Shown: positions 49,070 to 57,364 of the stretch, piece by piece
Layout: the number at the start of each line of letters is the position of its first letter
How positions within the stretch are numbered: position 1 is the stretch's first letter
Assembly (NCBI RefSeq): GCF_006439395.2
Contig: NZ_CP083950.1
Span: 2,542,001-2,606,000 of the forward strand
DNA: 64,000 nt
DNA from: Mesorhizobium sp. B4-1-4
GTDB lineage: Bacteria; Pseudomonadota; Alphaproteobacteria; Rhizobiales; Rhizobiaceae
Reading direction: 5' to 3'
Translations under genes and position numbers: made by a program
The notes under the pieces: generated by a model
What the model saw: only the letters and a program-made list of their open reading frames with translations
Database searches by the model: none
What the model was told of the DNA's origin: nothing

Positions 49070-50197
49070 TTACTGGTTTTCCTTGGTCTGCCCCATGATT
49101 TCCTGGGCGCTGAAATTGATGCCGCAGGTCGGGAAGGAATTGCCGACGAAGAAGTTGTCCGACTCTTTCGGGAAGTAATCCGTGCCTTCCTTCATGTCCG
49201 GATCCGTGGCGACAGCCAGGGGCAGCTTCACCTCCTGCGGCACCACTTCGCCTTCGAGTGCCGCGATGGCCGTCTTGATAGCGACGGCGACCTGGGCCGG
49301 GCCGGAGCCGGCGGAGGTGCACTTCAAGCCGTCGGCCGAATGCGCCGCGCAGAATTTGCGGAAGCCGTTTTCGGTCTCGCCGCCGAACGGCACGAATGGA
49401 TGCTTGGCGTCGATCATCGCCTGCACGATGCCGGTGTCGCCGCCCTGGCCGGTGATGCCGTCGAACGGACCGTTGGTGGCGATCGCGTCGGCGGTCACCT
49501 TCTGCGCCACGCCGTCATCCCATTTACCGGCAACTTCGGTGACGGCCCATTTCTTGCCGGAAGCATCCAGCACTTCGTGGATTCCGTTGTGGCGGTCGGT
49601 GTCGACCGAGGTGCCGGCCACCCCGCGCACTTCCAGGATCTTGCCGCCATTCGGCACCTTTTCGACCAGCCATTTGGCCCACAATTCGCCAAGGCCCTTC
49701 TGGTCGACATTGACGTTGATGGCGTCCTTGGTGTCGAGGATGTTGTCGAAGGCGACCAGCACGATGCCGGCTTCCTTGGCGCGCTTGATGACCGGGCCGA
49801 AAGCGGTCGGGTTCTGCGCGTCGGTGACGATGGCATCATAGCCGGAATCGATGAAATTGTTGATCGCCGAAATCTGCGCCGGCACATCCTCTCCGGTCGA
49901 CACGACCTTGAATTCCTTGATCTTTGCCTTGACGTCGGGCTGCGCCGCATAGGCTTTGGCCGTCTGCACCATCTGGATGCGCCAGGTGTTGGCGATATAG
50001 CCATTGGCGAAGGCGATGCGGTACGGCCCTTCCTTCTTCGGATATTTGAAGAATTTCGTGTCCGCGCTCCACGGCGCGAAACAGTCGGCCTGGGCGGCGG
50101 GACCGGAGACGATCTCCGGGCCGGCGGCCATGGCGGCCGAGTTGAGCATGACGAACGCACTGGCGGCAACGATGCCACCGACAAGTGACTTGATCAT
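49070..50197 (-). CDS. sugar ABC transporter substrate-binding protein (gluconate candidate)
   Basis: This 375-residue periplasmic binding protein has the type 1 (ribose/LacI-like) fold. The signal peptide is VGGIVAASAFVMLNSAAMAA, then GPEIVSG. The start of the domain is YRIAFANGYIANTWRIQMVQ and later motifs are SGYDAIVTDAQNPTAFGPVI, NVDQKGLGELWAKWLVEKVP and ILEVRGVAGTSVDTDRHNGI. Three mature cysteines (ADCFAPW, KFCAAHS and TCGINFS) may make a disulfide. It has a strong GGGAGG site before the ATG at 50197. It is first in an operon that ends with gluconokinase, so gluconate or a close aldonate is the proposed ligand. Confidence 0.92.
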   Translation of the reverse strand: MIKSLVGGIVAASAFVMLNSAAMAAGPEIVSGPAAQADCFAPWSADTKFFKYPKKEGPYRIAFANGYIANTWRIQMVQTAKAYAAQPDVKAKIKEFKVVSTGEDVPAQISAINNFIDSGYDAIVTDAQNPTAFGPVIKRAKEAGIVLVAFDNILDTKDAINVNVDQKGLGELWAKWLVEKVPNGGKILEVRGVAGTSVDTDRHNGIHEVLDASGKKWAVTEVAGKWDDGVAQKVTADAIATNGPFDGITGQGGDTGIVQAMIDAKHPFVPFGGETENGFRKFCAAHSADGLKCTSAGSGPAQVAVAIKTAIAALEGEVVPQEVKLPLAVATDPDMKEGTDYFPKESDNFFVGNSFPTCGINFSAQEIMGQTKENQ

Positions 50198-50361
50198 CGA
50201 TAATCCTCCCGATTGCAGTTCTGATTTGTCGTTTCAGTTTTATGGAATTTCCGCGTTTCCGGCTGGCCCCTTCATATTATCCATAATAAACAAGCTTTAG
50301 CTGTTGCTTATGTATAATAAACAGACTTGGCGCCTGAGGCTCAACACTCTGTTCAGGAATA

Positions 50362-50377
50362 ATGGTAGCGCTACCAT
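50362..50377. promoter_or_regulatory. LacI-type operator of the gluconate operon
   Basis: ATGGTAGCGCTACCAT is a perfect 16-bp palindrome with the central CG-containing core bound by LacI-family regulators. It lies 165 bp before the binding-protein gene and 44 bp after the end of the LacI-type gene. Between it and the start codon is an AT-rich region with ATAATAAACA repeated at 50283-50292 and 50314-50323, probably the promoter. Confidence 0.75.
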
Positions 50378-50421
50378 GGCGCTGTGTAAAGCACCATTCG
50401 GGGGCGTTCTCGAAAGCGTGT

Positions 50422-51456
50422 TCAGCGTGCCGTGCTCTCGCGCCGTTTCAGTTCGAAGCCGAGGTCGACGATCCGCTCCTGCGGCCTGTTACCGGCGATC
50501 GCCGCCAGCGCCATGGCGACCGCGCGCCTGCCGATTTCATAACGATGTGTGCGGACGCTGGTGATCGAAGGAAAGGCCACCTGCATCATGTCAAGATCAT
50601 TGAAGCCGACGATGCCGATTGTGTTCGGCACTCCGATCGCGGCGCGGTGGCATTCGAACAGCACCCCGAGTGCGATGTCGTCATTGTTGCAGAAGACGCC
50701 GTCGAGCGTCGGCATCTTGGCCAGGGCATCGCGAAACAGTTCGCGGCCAAGCGATACTCTGGACGGCACCGGCGTGGTCGTTACCAGACGCGGATCGAAC
50801 AGGCCGGCCTTCTCCATCGCCCCGCGGTAGCCGGCCAGACGCCGCTGCGAGCGCGGATCCATGCGCGCGCCGATGAAGCCGATGCGGCGATACCCCACCT
50901 CGATCAGATGTTCGGTCGCCGTCCTGCCGCCGTCGAGATGCGAGAAGCCGACCATCATGTCGATCGGATCGGGCCCGGTCTCCATGACCTGCACCACCGG
51001 GCAGCCGGCAGTCTCTAACAGCTTTCGCGAGGCTGGCGTCTGGTCGATGCCGGCCACGATCAGCGCCGCGGGCCGCTGGGAGCCGAACACCTGCAGCAGC
51101 CGTTCTTCCTCCAGCCCGGAATAATGCGTGTTGCCAAGCTGGATGCGGAACGGGCTGTCCGACAGGCTGTCATAGATGCCGCGCACCACCTCGGCGAAGA
51201 CATTGTTGGTAAGCGACGGCACCAGCACGCCGAACACCTCGGCGCGGGCCGAAGCAAGCGCCCGCGCATTGGGATCCGGCACATAGCCGAGTTCGTCGAC
51301 AGCGGCCTGGATCTGGCGGCGCAAATCTTGGCTGACCCGTTCCGGCTCGCGCAGCGCGCGCGACACGGTGATGGCGCCGACGCCGGCCTTGCGCGCGACG
51401 TCCGCTATGGTCGGGCGGCCGCCTCCGCGGCGCGAGCGCGGCTTGATCAAGGCCAT
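50422..51456 (-). CDS. LacI-family transcriptional regulator (gluconate operon)
   Basis: This 344-residue regulator has an N-terminal LacI HTH at about residues 15-60 (TIADVARKAGVGAITVSRAL, then REPERVSQDLRRQIQAAVDE). The periplasmic-binding-like sensor domain begins RAEVFGVLVPSLTNNVFAEV and includes VGYRRIGFIGARMDPRSQRR and DGVFCNNDDIALGVLFECHR. Among characterised members it reads most like the gluconate repressor GntR. It is the same strand as the operon it precedes, with the palindromic operator between. The ligand is inferred from the adjoining gluconokinase. The ATG at 51456 is the only reasonable start. Confidence 0.9.
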   Translation of the reverse strand: MALIKPRSRRGGGRPTIADVARKAGVGAITVSRALREPERVSQDLRRQIQAAVDELGYVPDPNARALASARAEVFGVLVPSLTNNVFAEVVRGIYDSLSDSPFRIQLGNTHYSGLEEERLLQVFGSQRPAALIVAGIDQTPASRKLLETAGCPVVQVMETGPDPIDMMVGFSHLDGGRTATEHLIEVGYRRIGFIGARMDPRSQRRLAGYRGAMEKAGLFDPRLVTTTPVPSRVSLGRELFRDALAKMPTLDGVFCNNDDIALGVLFECHRAAIGVPNTIGIVGFNDLDMMQVAFPSITSVRTHRYEIGRRAVAMALAAIAGNRPQERIVDLGFELKRRESTAR

Positions 51457-51612
51457 GGCCCGTGCGCATGGCCGCCGAAGCGCGCCTGCAATACGATCAT
51501 TCCAGCTGTCGTCATCTCACCGGCCTGCTGCCGCGCCCCTTGGCCTCTGGCGTCGCTCAGCGACTGGCCATTGTCAAGCCGAGGCGATCGAGGGCCACGC
51601 CCCTCCCTTGCC

Positions 51613-52842
51613 TCAGACCGCTACGGCGGTCCTGTGCTTTGCCTTCCAGAGCACCAGCACCATGGCCAGTATGTTGAGCAGATTCCAGGCGATGCCGTTC
51701 AGGAATGCGGCGGCGTAGGAGCCGGTCAGGTCGTAAATCCAGCCCGACATCCAACCGCCGATCGCCATGCCGAAGATGGTCGCCATCATGACGATGCCGA
51801 TGCGCTGGCCGGCTTCCCTGGCGGGCATGTATTCGCGCACGATGATCGCGTAGCAAGGCACGATGCCACCCTGCGACAGGCCGAAGACCAGAGAGACGAC
51901 ATAGAGCGAAGCGAGCCCGTCGAACGGGATGTAGAAGAACAGCGACAGGCACTGCAGCACCGAGCCTATGAGCAGGGTCTTCACACCGCCGATCCGGTCG
52001 GCGACAAAGCCCGAGGCAAGCCGGCTGACGACGCCCGCCGCCATCATGATCGACAGCATGTCGGCGCCGTGCGCCACGCCGTAGCCGAGATCCATGCAAT
52101 AGGCGACGATGTGCACCTGCGGCATCGACATCGCCACGCAGCAGCCCAGGCCGGCGACGACCAGCAGCACCTGCAGCGCCGCGGGCGACAGGGAGATCGG
52201 CTGCACCAGCCGGCTTCCTGGCGAACCGGCGGCGGCCACTTCCGGAGCGCCGCGCCGCAGCATCAGCACCAGTGGCACCATGGTCACCAGGCAAACGATA
52301 CCGATCGCCGCATAGGTGAAACGCCAGCCTTCCGCCTTCATCAGCGTGGGCATGATGGTCGGCCAGATCGTCCCGGCAAGATAGTTGCCGGCCGCGGCCG
52401 CGGTCACCGCGACACCGCGCCGACGGTTGAACCAGTGCGAGATGTCGGCAATCAGCGGGCCGAAGATCGCTGACGTACCGACACCGATCAGCACCCCCTG
52501 GGCAAGGGTGAATTGCAGGATCGATGTCGACAGCGCCGCGAGCAGGAAGCCGGCGGCGAGCGCGACCGACGAGAGCAGTGCCGGCATCCAGTAGCCCATG
52601 CGGTCGATGGCCCGACCGACCAGCACGTTGCCGGCGGCGAAGCCGACCATGGTCGCGGTGTAGGGCATGGATGCCGCGGCGCGGTCGATGCCGAACTCGG
52701 CCTGCACGGCGGGCAGCACCACGACAACGGCCCACATGCCGACGCCGCCGATCGTCGCCAGCAGCATCGAGATGGCGAGCCGCATCCAGGCATAGGAGCT
52801 GTCGATACCGGGGAGTGGCCGGCTCAAGTCGGTTCGGGTCAA
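51613..52842 (-). CDS. MFS transporter
   Basis: This 409-residue major facilitator has 12 predicted helices. The first is RLAISMLLATIGGVGMWAVV. The loop GNVLVGRAIDRMGYW between helices 2 and 3 and SGFVADRIGGVKTLL in the second half are the paired family loops. The closing part ends NLLNILAMVLVLWKAKHRTA. It is closest to the oxalate/monocarboxylate-type branch, but the substrate cannot be told. The start is a TTG at 52842 with AGGAAA just upstream; an ATG at 52785 would trim the first 19 residues. It is a single gene, divergent from DUF3175. Confidence 0.88.
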   Translation of the reverse strand: MTRTDLSRPLPGIDSSYAWMRLAISMLLATIGGVGMWAVVVVLPAVQAEFGIDRAAASMPYTATMVGFAAGNVLVGRAIDRMGYWMPALLSSVALAAGFLLAALSTSILQFTLAQGVLIGVGTSAIFGPLIADISHWFNRRRGVAVTAAAAGNYLAGTIWPTIMPTLMKAEGWRFTYAAIGIVCLVTMVPLVLMLRRGAPEVAAAGSPGSRLVQPISLSPAALQVLLVVAGLGCCVAMSMPQVHIVAYCMDLGYGVAHGADMLSIMMAAGVVSRLASGFVADRIGGVKTLLIGSVLQCLSLFFYIPFDGLASLYVVSLVFGLSQGGIVPCYAIIVREYMPAREAGQRIGIVMMATIFGMAIGGWMSGWIYDLTGSYAAAFLNGIAWNLLNILAMVLVLWKAKHRTAVAV

Positions 52843-53002
52843 GGCGTTTCCTGTCGGCTGCCGTTGCCGCCACTATCGGCGCATTCTGGGTCTACAGCAG
52901 CGCCACGGCGGGCAAATCGGTGGCTCCAGAGCAGGCGGGACGCGGGAACCGACGCCAATCCATGGAGTTTTGCGACCAGCAACCCTGCAAAGGAGCCCCG
53001 TC

Positions 53003-53293
53003 ATGACCGCAACCAAGAAGAAATGGTCGGCCGAAGTGACCGAGCACAGCAACGCGATGGATCTCGAGGATCACATCTTCGAATCCGACGATGCCAAGAA
53101 GATCGCTGCGTCGCTCAAGCGCTCGGCCGAACACAGTCATCGCCGCAAGGCCGAACCATTCCAGTCCGCCATGTCGATGCTGAATTTCTACATCAACCGC
53201 GCCGGCAAGAACCTGCCCGCCGCACGCAGACAAGTGCTCGAGCGCGCCAAGGACGAACTTCGCGTGGCCTTCGGCCGCGAAAAAGAGGATTAG
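53003..53293 (+). CDS. DUF3175 domain protein
   Basis: This 96-residue basic cytoplasmic protein matches DUF3175 over nearly its whole length: KWSAEVTEHSNAMDLEDHIF, DDAKKIAASLKRSAEHSHRR and MSMLNFYINRAGKNLPAARR. The function is unknown; charge and size would suit nucleic-acid binding, but that is only a guess. AAGGAG lies 7 nt before the ATG at 53003. It is convergent with the GntR gene, 14 nt apart. Confidence 0.85.
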   Translation: MTATKKKWSAEVTEHSNAMDLEDHIFESDDAKKIAASLKRSAEHSHRRKAEPFQSAMSMLNFYINRAGKNLPAARRQVLERAKDELRVAFGREKED

Positions 53294-53307
53294 CGGTCAG
53301 CTCGGGC

Positions 53308-54084
53308 TTAGCGTGATTTGATCACGTGGTCGGTGTTGGCGAGCAGTTTCCGCACCGCGGCGCGGGCCGCGTCCGGCCGCTGCAGGCGGATGTTCTTCTC
53401 GATCGCCTCATGCAGTTTCTGCGCGTAATTCAGGTCGTCGACCGCCCGCGTCGTATAGGTGAAGAGATGGTCGAAGGCGGATTCGATCAGCACGCCGAGC
53501 GGCACCAAAAGGTCGTTGCCGGAGGCCCGCAGAATGGCGAGGTGGAAGCGCGTGTCGGCACGCGTGCGCTCCTGCAGGCTGGCCGCCTCCCCCATCTCGC
53601 GGCAGGCCTGGCTGATCTCGGCCATCTGCTCGTCGGTCCGCCGCATGGCGGCGAATGCCGTCGCTTCCGGCTCGATGATATGGCGGAACTCCTGCACGGT
53701 TTTCAGGAACACTTCGCGATCCGGCGAGGTCGCGTACCAGGCGAGCACGTCACGATCGAGCAGGTTCCAGCGCTCCTTGGGCTCGACCCAACTGCCGATC
53801 TTGGGGCGTGAGGCAAGCAGGCTTTTGGCCATCAGCATCTTGATCGCCTCGCGTACTGCCGAGCGGCTGACGCTGAAGGTCTCCGACCATTTCGCTTCAT
53901 TGGGCAGGATGGTGCCGGGCGGATAGTCGCCGCGCACGATCCTCAGGCCAATTTCGCTCGCCAGCGACGTGTGCACGCTGGCGCCAGGAATCCGCGCTGC
54001 GTCGGGCCGGCGAACACCGGAGGACCGTTCGGCGGCTGTCGCCTTTTTCGGCGATTTTTCCTTGTTCGGCTTTGCGTCCCGCAT
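53308..54084 (-). CDS. GntR-family regulator, FadR subfamily (first of a pair)
   Basis: This 258-residue regulator has a winged HTH at about residues 40-105 (ILPNEAKWSETFSVSRSAVR, then EAIKMLMAKSLLASRPKIGS) and an all-helical FCD effector domain after it (LLDRDVLAWYATSPDREVFL; HIIEPEATAFAAMRRTDEQM; DTRFHLAILRASGNDLLVPL). The histidines and aspartate of the FCD metal site are in place. By eye it has about 31 differences over 217 aligned residues (about 86 percent identity) from the regulator at 56393-57175. A TTG-initiated frame from 54144 would add 20 residues; I chose the ATG at 54084. It is in line with the adjoining epimerase-like gene. Confidence 0.88.
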   Translation of the reverse strand: MRDAKPNKEKSPKKATAAERSSGVRRPDAARIPGASVHTSLASEIGLRIVRGDYPPGTILPNEAKWSETFSVSRSAVREAIKMLMAKSLLASRPKIGSWVEPKERWNLLDRDVLAWYATSPDREVFLKTVQEFRHIIEPEATAFAAMRRTDEQMAEISQACREMGEAASLQERTRADTRFHLAILRASGNDLLVPLGVLIESAFDHLFTYTTRAVDDLNYAQKLHEAIEKNIRLQRPDAARAAVRKLLANTDHVIKSR

Positions 54085-54186
54085 ACACTTCAGAAAGGCC
54101 GGTTTGCGGAAGCTGTCAAGCACCCGCGGGCGGTTGGGCCGCAAAGCCCGCCGCTATGCACAACCCAGCCCCGCCTGCTCGCTCGC

Positions 54187-55083
54187 TCAGGCCGTTTTCA
54201 CATATTTGCGCCAGCTGTGCTCCGGGCGGAAGCCGAGCATGTCGCGGGCCTTGCGGTTCGACAGCAGCGTCTCGTATTCGCCAAGCTCGCCCTTGACCGG
54301 CACGCCGGGATAAAAGCGCTTGAGCAGTTCCGCCGTCGGCAAGTCCGACGAGGTGTCGTCATTGGCGGCGTTGAACACCTGGTAGCCGAGCCCATCCTTC
54401 TCGATGGCGCGCAGCGTGATCTGGCCAAGGTCGCGCGCATCGATATAGCTCCAGGCAATGCGCTTGCGGAAACCCGGATCGGCGAACCATTTCGGGAATA
54501 GAGAATACTCATGCGGCTCGATGACATTGCCGATGCGCAAGGCATAGATATCGCTGCCGCTGCGCAGCGCGAAGGCACGCGCCGTCTTCTCATTGACGAT
54601 CTTGGATAGCGCGTAGCTGTCCATCGGGTCGACGTCATACTCCTCGTCGAGCGGGAAATGCGTTGGATTGCGCGGATCGTTGGCGAAAACCAGCCCGTAG
54701 GTCGTCTCTGAAGAGGCGATGATGACCTTGCGGATGCCAAGCTTCACCGCGGCCTCGATGACGTTATAGGTGCCCATCGCGTTGATGCGGAACACCTCAT
54801 TGTCGGGCGTGATCATGATGCGCGGGATGGCGGCGAAATGCACCACGGCATCGACCGGCTGGGGACGCAGCGACGGATCGAATTCATGCAGGCCCATATA
54901 GCTCGACAGCGCGTTGAATACCTGCCCGCTGTCGGTGATGTCGGTGATCAGTGTGCGGACCTTGGGATTGTCGAGCGGCCTGGTGTCGATGTTGAGCACC
55001 TGGCAGCCCTGCTCGACAAGATATTGCACGACATGGCGTCCAGCCTTGCCGCTGCCGCCGGTGAACATGATGCGCTTCGTCAT
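54187..55083 (-). CDS. NAD-dependent epimerase/dehydratase family protein
   Basis: This 298-residue extended short-chain dehydrogenase has the Rossmann motif MFTGGSGKAGRHVVQYLVEQ, the catalytic YxxxK (SYALSKIVNEKTARAF) and an upstream serine in VIIASSETTYGLVFAN. The substrate pocket includes YALRIGNVIEPHEYSLFPKW. It is related to sugar-nucleotide epimerases and uronate or erythronate dehydrogenases, so it probably oxidises or epimerises a sugar or sugar acid. The ATG at 55083 has GGAGA before it. It is divergent from the neighbouring dehydrogenase gene with a FadR-type operator between. Confidence 0.85.
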   Translation of the reverse strand: MTKRIMFTGGSGKAGRHVVQYLVEQGCQVLNIDTRPLDNPKVRTLITDITDSGQVFNALSSYMGLHEFDPSLRPQPVDAVVHFAAIPRIMITPDNEVFRINAMGTYNVIEAAVKLGIRKVIIASSETTYGLVFANDPRNPTHFPLDEEYDVDPMDSYALSKIVNEKTARAFALRSGSDIYALRIGNVIEPHEYSLFPKWFADPGFRKRIAWSYIDARDLGQITLRAIEKDGLGYQVFNAANDDTSSDLPTAELLKRFYPGVPVKGELGEYETLLSNRKARDMLGFRPEHSWRKYVKTA

Positions 55084-55118
55084 TCTGGTCTCCATCACAG
55101 GCTCTGGAATTCCCGTCT

Positions 55119-55131
55119 ATTGTCAGACAAT
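55119..55131. promoter_or_regulatory. FadR-type operator between divergent oxidoreductase genes
   Basis: ATTGTCAGACAAT is an odd palindrome with perfect 6-bp arms. Its core TTGTCAGACAA fits the FadR-subfamily consensus TNGTNNNACNA. It lies 36 bp before the epimerase-family gene and 71 bp before the other dehydrogenase gene. A second site with this consensus lies before the ABC transporter at 58610-58620. Confidence 0.7.
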
Positions 55132-55201
55132 ATTGCATTTCGCAACCGCTCAAGGCTAAAACGACAGCGCAATTATCGATAATCCCAACAGGACGGATGA
55201 C

Positions 55202-56140
55202 ATGAACACCACCGCCGCGCGCGAAAAGATCGGCTTCATCGGCCTTGGCCTGATGGGACACGGCATCGCCAAGAACATCGTCGACAAGGGCTATCCCCTG
55301 ACATTCCTTGGTCGCAAGAACCGCAAACCGGCGGAAGACCTTTTGGGCCGAGGTGCCGAGGAAGCGTCGACGTCGCGCGACGTAGCGGCGGCATCCGATA
55401 TCGTGTTTATCTGCGTCACCGGTTCGCGCGAAGTGGAAGCCATCATCCGCGGCCCCGGCGGCCTCAAGGAAGGCTTGAAGAAAGGCTCGGTCCTCGTTGA
55501 TTGCTCGACCTCGGACCCGGTCTCCACCGTGGCCCTTGCGGCCGAACTCAAGGCCCTTGGTATCGACTATGTCGACGCGCCGTTGAGCCGCACGCCGAAG
55601 GAAGCCTGGGAAGGCACGCTCGATGCCATGGTCGGCGCGCCCGACGTCGTCTTTGCCAGGGTGCAGCCGGTGATCGAAACCTGGGCTGGCCGCATCGTCC
55701 ATATCGGCGACACCGGCGATGGCCATCGCATGAAGCTGCTCAACAATTTCATCTCGCTCGGCTACGCCGCCATCTATTCCGAGGCGCTGGCACTGGCTGA
55801 AAAGGTCGGTATCTCGCCGCCGCGCTTCGACAGCGTCATCCGCAACGGCCGCATGGACTGCCCCTTCTACCAGACCTTCATGCGCTGGACGCTGGAAGGC
55901 GACCGCGACGCCCACAAATTCACCGTCGCCAACGCCTTCAAGGACCTGACCTATCTGGAGTCCATGGCGGGTGCGGCCGGCATCGCCAACCCGCTCGGCA
56001 ACGCCACCAAGAATTCCTTCGCCGGCGCTCACGCCACAGGTCCGGCCGAGCAGTTCGTGCCGATGCTGGCGACCCATATCGGCAAGGTCAACGGCGTCGA
56101 CCTGATGCCGACGAAGGATGGCAAGAAACAGACGATTTGA
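55202..56140 (+). CDS. beta-hydroxyacid dehydrogenase (3-hydroxyisobutyrate dehydrogenase-like)
   Basis: This is a 312-residue NAD(P)-dependent oxidoreductase. The nucleotide motif is IGFIGLGLMGHGIAKNIVDK, the substrate-binding segment VDCSTSDPVSTVALAAELKA then DAPLSRTPKEAWEGTLDAMV, and the catalytic lysine is in GHRMKLLNNFISLGYAAIYS. Likely reactions are oxidation of a hydroxyacid or reduction of tartronate semialdehyde; the family alone does not decide. It pairs with the divergent epimerase-like gene and is inside the FadR-bracketed locus, so it probably acts in a sugar-acid route. It is followed by repeat copy C. Confidence 0.87.
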   Translation: MNTTAAREKIGFIGLGLMGHGIAKNIVDKGYPLTFLGRKNRKPAEDLLGRGAEEASTSRDVAAASDIVFICVTGSREVEAIIRGPGGLKEGLKKGSVLVDCSTSDPVSTVALAAELKALGIDYVDAPLSRTPKEAWEGTLDAMVGAPDVVFARVQPVIETWAGRIVHIGDTGDGHRMKLLNNFISLGYAAIYSEALALAEKVGISPPRFDSVIRNGRMDCPFYQTFMRWTLEGDRDAHKFTVANAFKDLTYLESMAGAAGIANPLGNATKNSFAGAHATGPAEQFVPMLATHIGKVNGVDLMPTKDGKKQTI

Positions 56141-56172
56141 GAGCCTGGACGCTGACACTTCTAACAAAGGCT

Positions 56173-56353
56173 GCGCTGCCCCTCATTGTCCTGCCGGACA
56201 TTTCTCCCCGTATAGTGACGGGGAGAAAGACGCCGTCATCTGCGATTTCGCCAATCGTCGGCGTTTTGAAAAAAGCGCAGAGGGTGCGATTGGCCCCCTT
56301 CTCCCCGTCGCTTTACGGGGAGAAGGTGCCGGCAGGCGGATGAGGGGCAGCGC
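56173..56353. repeat. nested palindromic intergenic element, copy C
   Basis: This 181-bp element has 13-bp perfect outer arms GCGCTGCCCCTCA / TGAGGGGCAGCGC. The left inner hairpin is TTTCTCCCCGTATAGTGACG then GGGAGAAA; the right one is CTTCTCCCCGTCGCTTTACG then GGGAGAAG. CTGCCGGACA and TGCCGGCAGG subarms flank them. GATTTCGCCAATCG is in the centre. It lies between two convergent genes. No ORF is credible. Confidence 0.85.
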
Positions 56354-56392
56354 CAACCTATGTCGTGAGCCACCTCCACCACCTGCCTTGGG

Positions 56393-57175
56393 TCACCGCC
56401 GCCCTCTTCCAATCCTCTCATCGGTGTCGGCGAGCAGCTTGTGCACGGCATTGCGGGCCGCCGCCGGACGCCGCAGGCGGATGTTCTTCTCGATGGCCTC
56501 GTGCAGCTTCTGCGCCCGCCCCTGGTCCCCGACCTGTCGCGTCGTGAAGACGAAAAGATGGTCGAGCGCGGATTCGATCAGCACGCCGAGCGGGACCAGA
56601 AGATCGTTGCCGGAGGCCCGCAGGATGGCGAGGTGGAAGCGGGTGTCGGCGCGGATGCGCTCCGGCAGGCTCGACGCCTCGCCCATCTCGCGGCAGGCTA
56701 GGCTGATCTCGGCCATCTGCTCGTCGCTGCGCCGCATGGCCGCGAAGGCGGACGCTTCCGGCTCGATGATGTGGCGGAACTCCTGCACGGTGCGCAGGAA
56801 CGCTTCGCGATCGGGCGCCGTGGCGTACCAGCCAAGCACGTCGCGGTCGAGCAGGTTCCAGCGTTCCCTCGGTTCGACCCAACTGCCGATCTTCGGCCTT
56901 GATGCCAAAAGGCTCTTGGCCATCAGCATCTTGATCGCCTCGCGCACCGCCGAGCGGCTGACATTGAAGGTCTCGGCCCATCTGGCCTCGTTGGGCAGGA
57001 TGCTGCCGGGCGGATAGTCGCCGCGCACGATCCGGAGACCAATCTCGCTGGCGAGCGAAGCATGAACGCTGAACCCGGGAAAGTGCGCCGCATCCGCCCT
57101 GCGCACGGCAAGCTGGTCGCGACCCGCTGGCGCCTTGGCCTGGCTGGCTTTTCCCTTCGCCTTCTCGTGCGGCAT
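56393..57175 (-). CDS. GntR-family regulator, FadR subfamily (second of a pair)
   Basis: This 260-residue paralogue of the 53308 regulator has the same HTH (EARWAETFNVSRSAVREAIK) and FCD domain (LLDRDVLGWYATAPDREAFL; DTRFHLAILRASGNDLLVPL). The recognition-helix region differs at only one position (FSVSRSAVRE against FNVSRSAVRE), so both should bind similar DNA. Differences cluster in the FCD domain near residues 205-225 (TYTTRAVDDLNYAQ against VFTTRQVGDQGRAQ), so effectors may differ. It sits 189 bp from the sugar-binding-protein gene, on the same strand. The ATG at 57175 is used. Confidence 0.9.
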   Translation of the reverse strand: MPHEKAKGKASQAKAPAGRDQLAVRRADAAHFPGFSVHASLASEIGLRIVRGDYPPGSILPNEARWAETFNVSRSAVREAIKMLMAKSLLASRPKIGSWVEPRERWNLLDRDVLGWYATAPDREAFLRTVQEFRHIIEPEASAFAAMRRSDEQMAEISLACREMGEASSLPERIRADTRFHLAILRASGNDLLVPLGVLIESALDHLFVFTTRQVGDQGRAQKLHEAIEKNIRLRRPAAARNAVHKLLADTDERIGRGRR

Positions 57176-57327
57176 CCACGTTCCAATAGTCGGCCGGCTG
57201 TCGTCCGGATTGATCCGAACCTACGCAGGCGCGCCGATCCTGTAGCCGAAAATCCAAACTGTGGACGCGTCGAAGCCGGAGCCAGAGGCTCCAAACCACA
57301 GCGTCTTCTTGAAGACTTCGATAGAAC

Positions 57328-57353
57328 GGGGGCGCTCGCTTCCGAGCACCCCC
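57328..57353 (-). terminator. hairpin after the sugar-binding-protein gene
   Basis: GGGGG.GCTCG and CGAGC.CCCCC pair around the loop CTTC with one internal mismatch, 11 nt after the stop codon. On the minus strand the tail is GTTCTATCG, a weak U-tract. Two further small hairpins follow at 57303-57316 and 57278-57292. Confidence 0.55.
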
Positions 57354-57364
57354 GGAGTCGAAAC

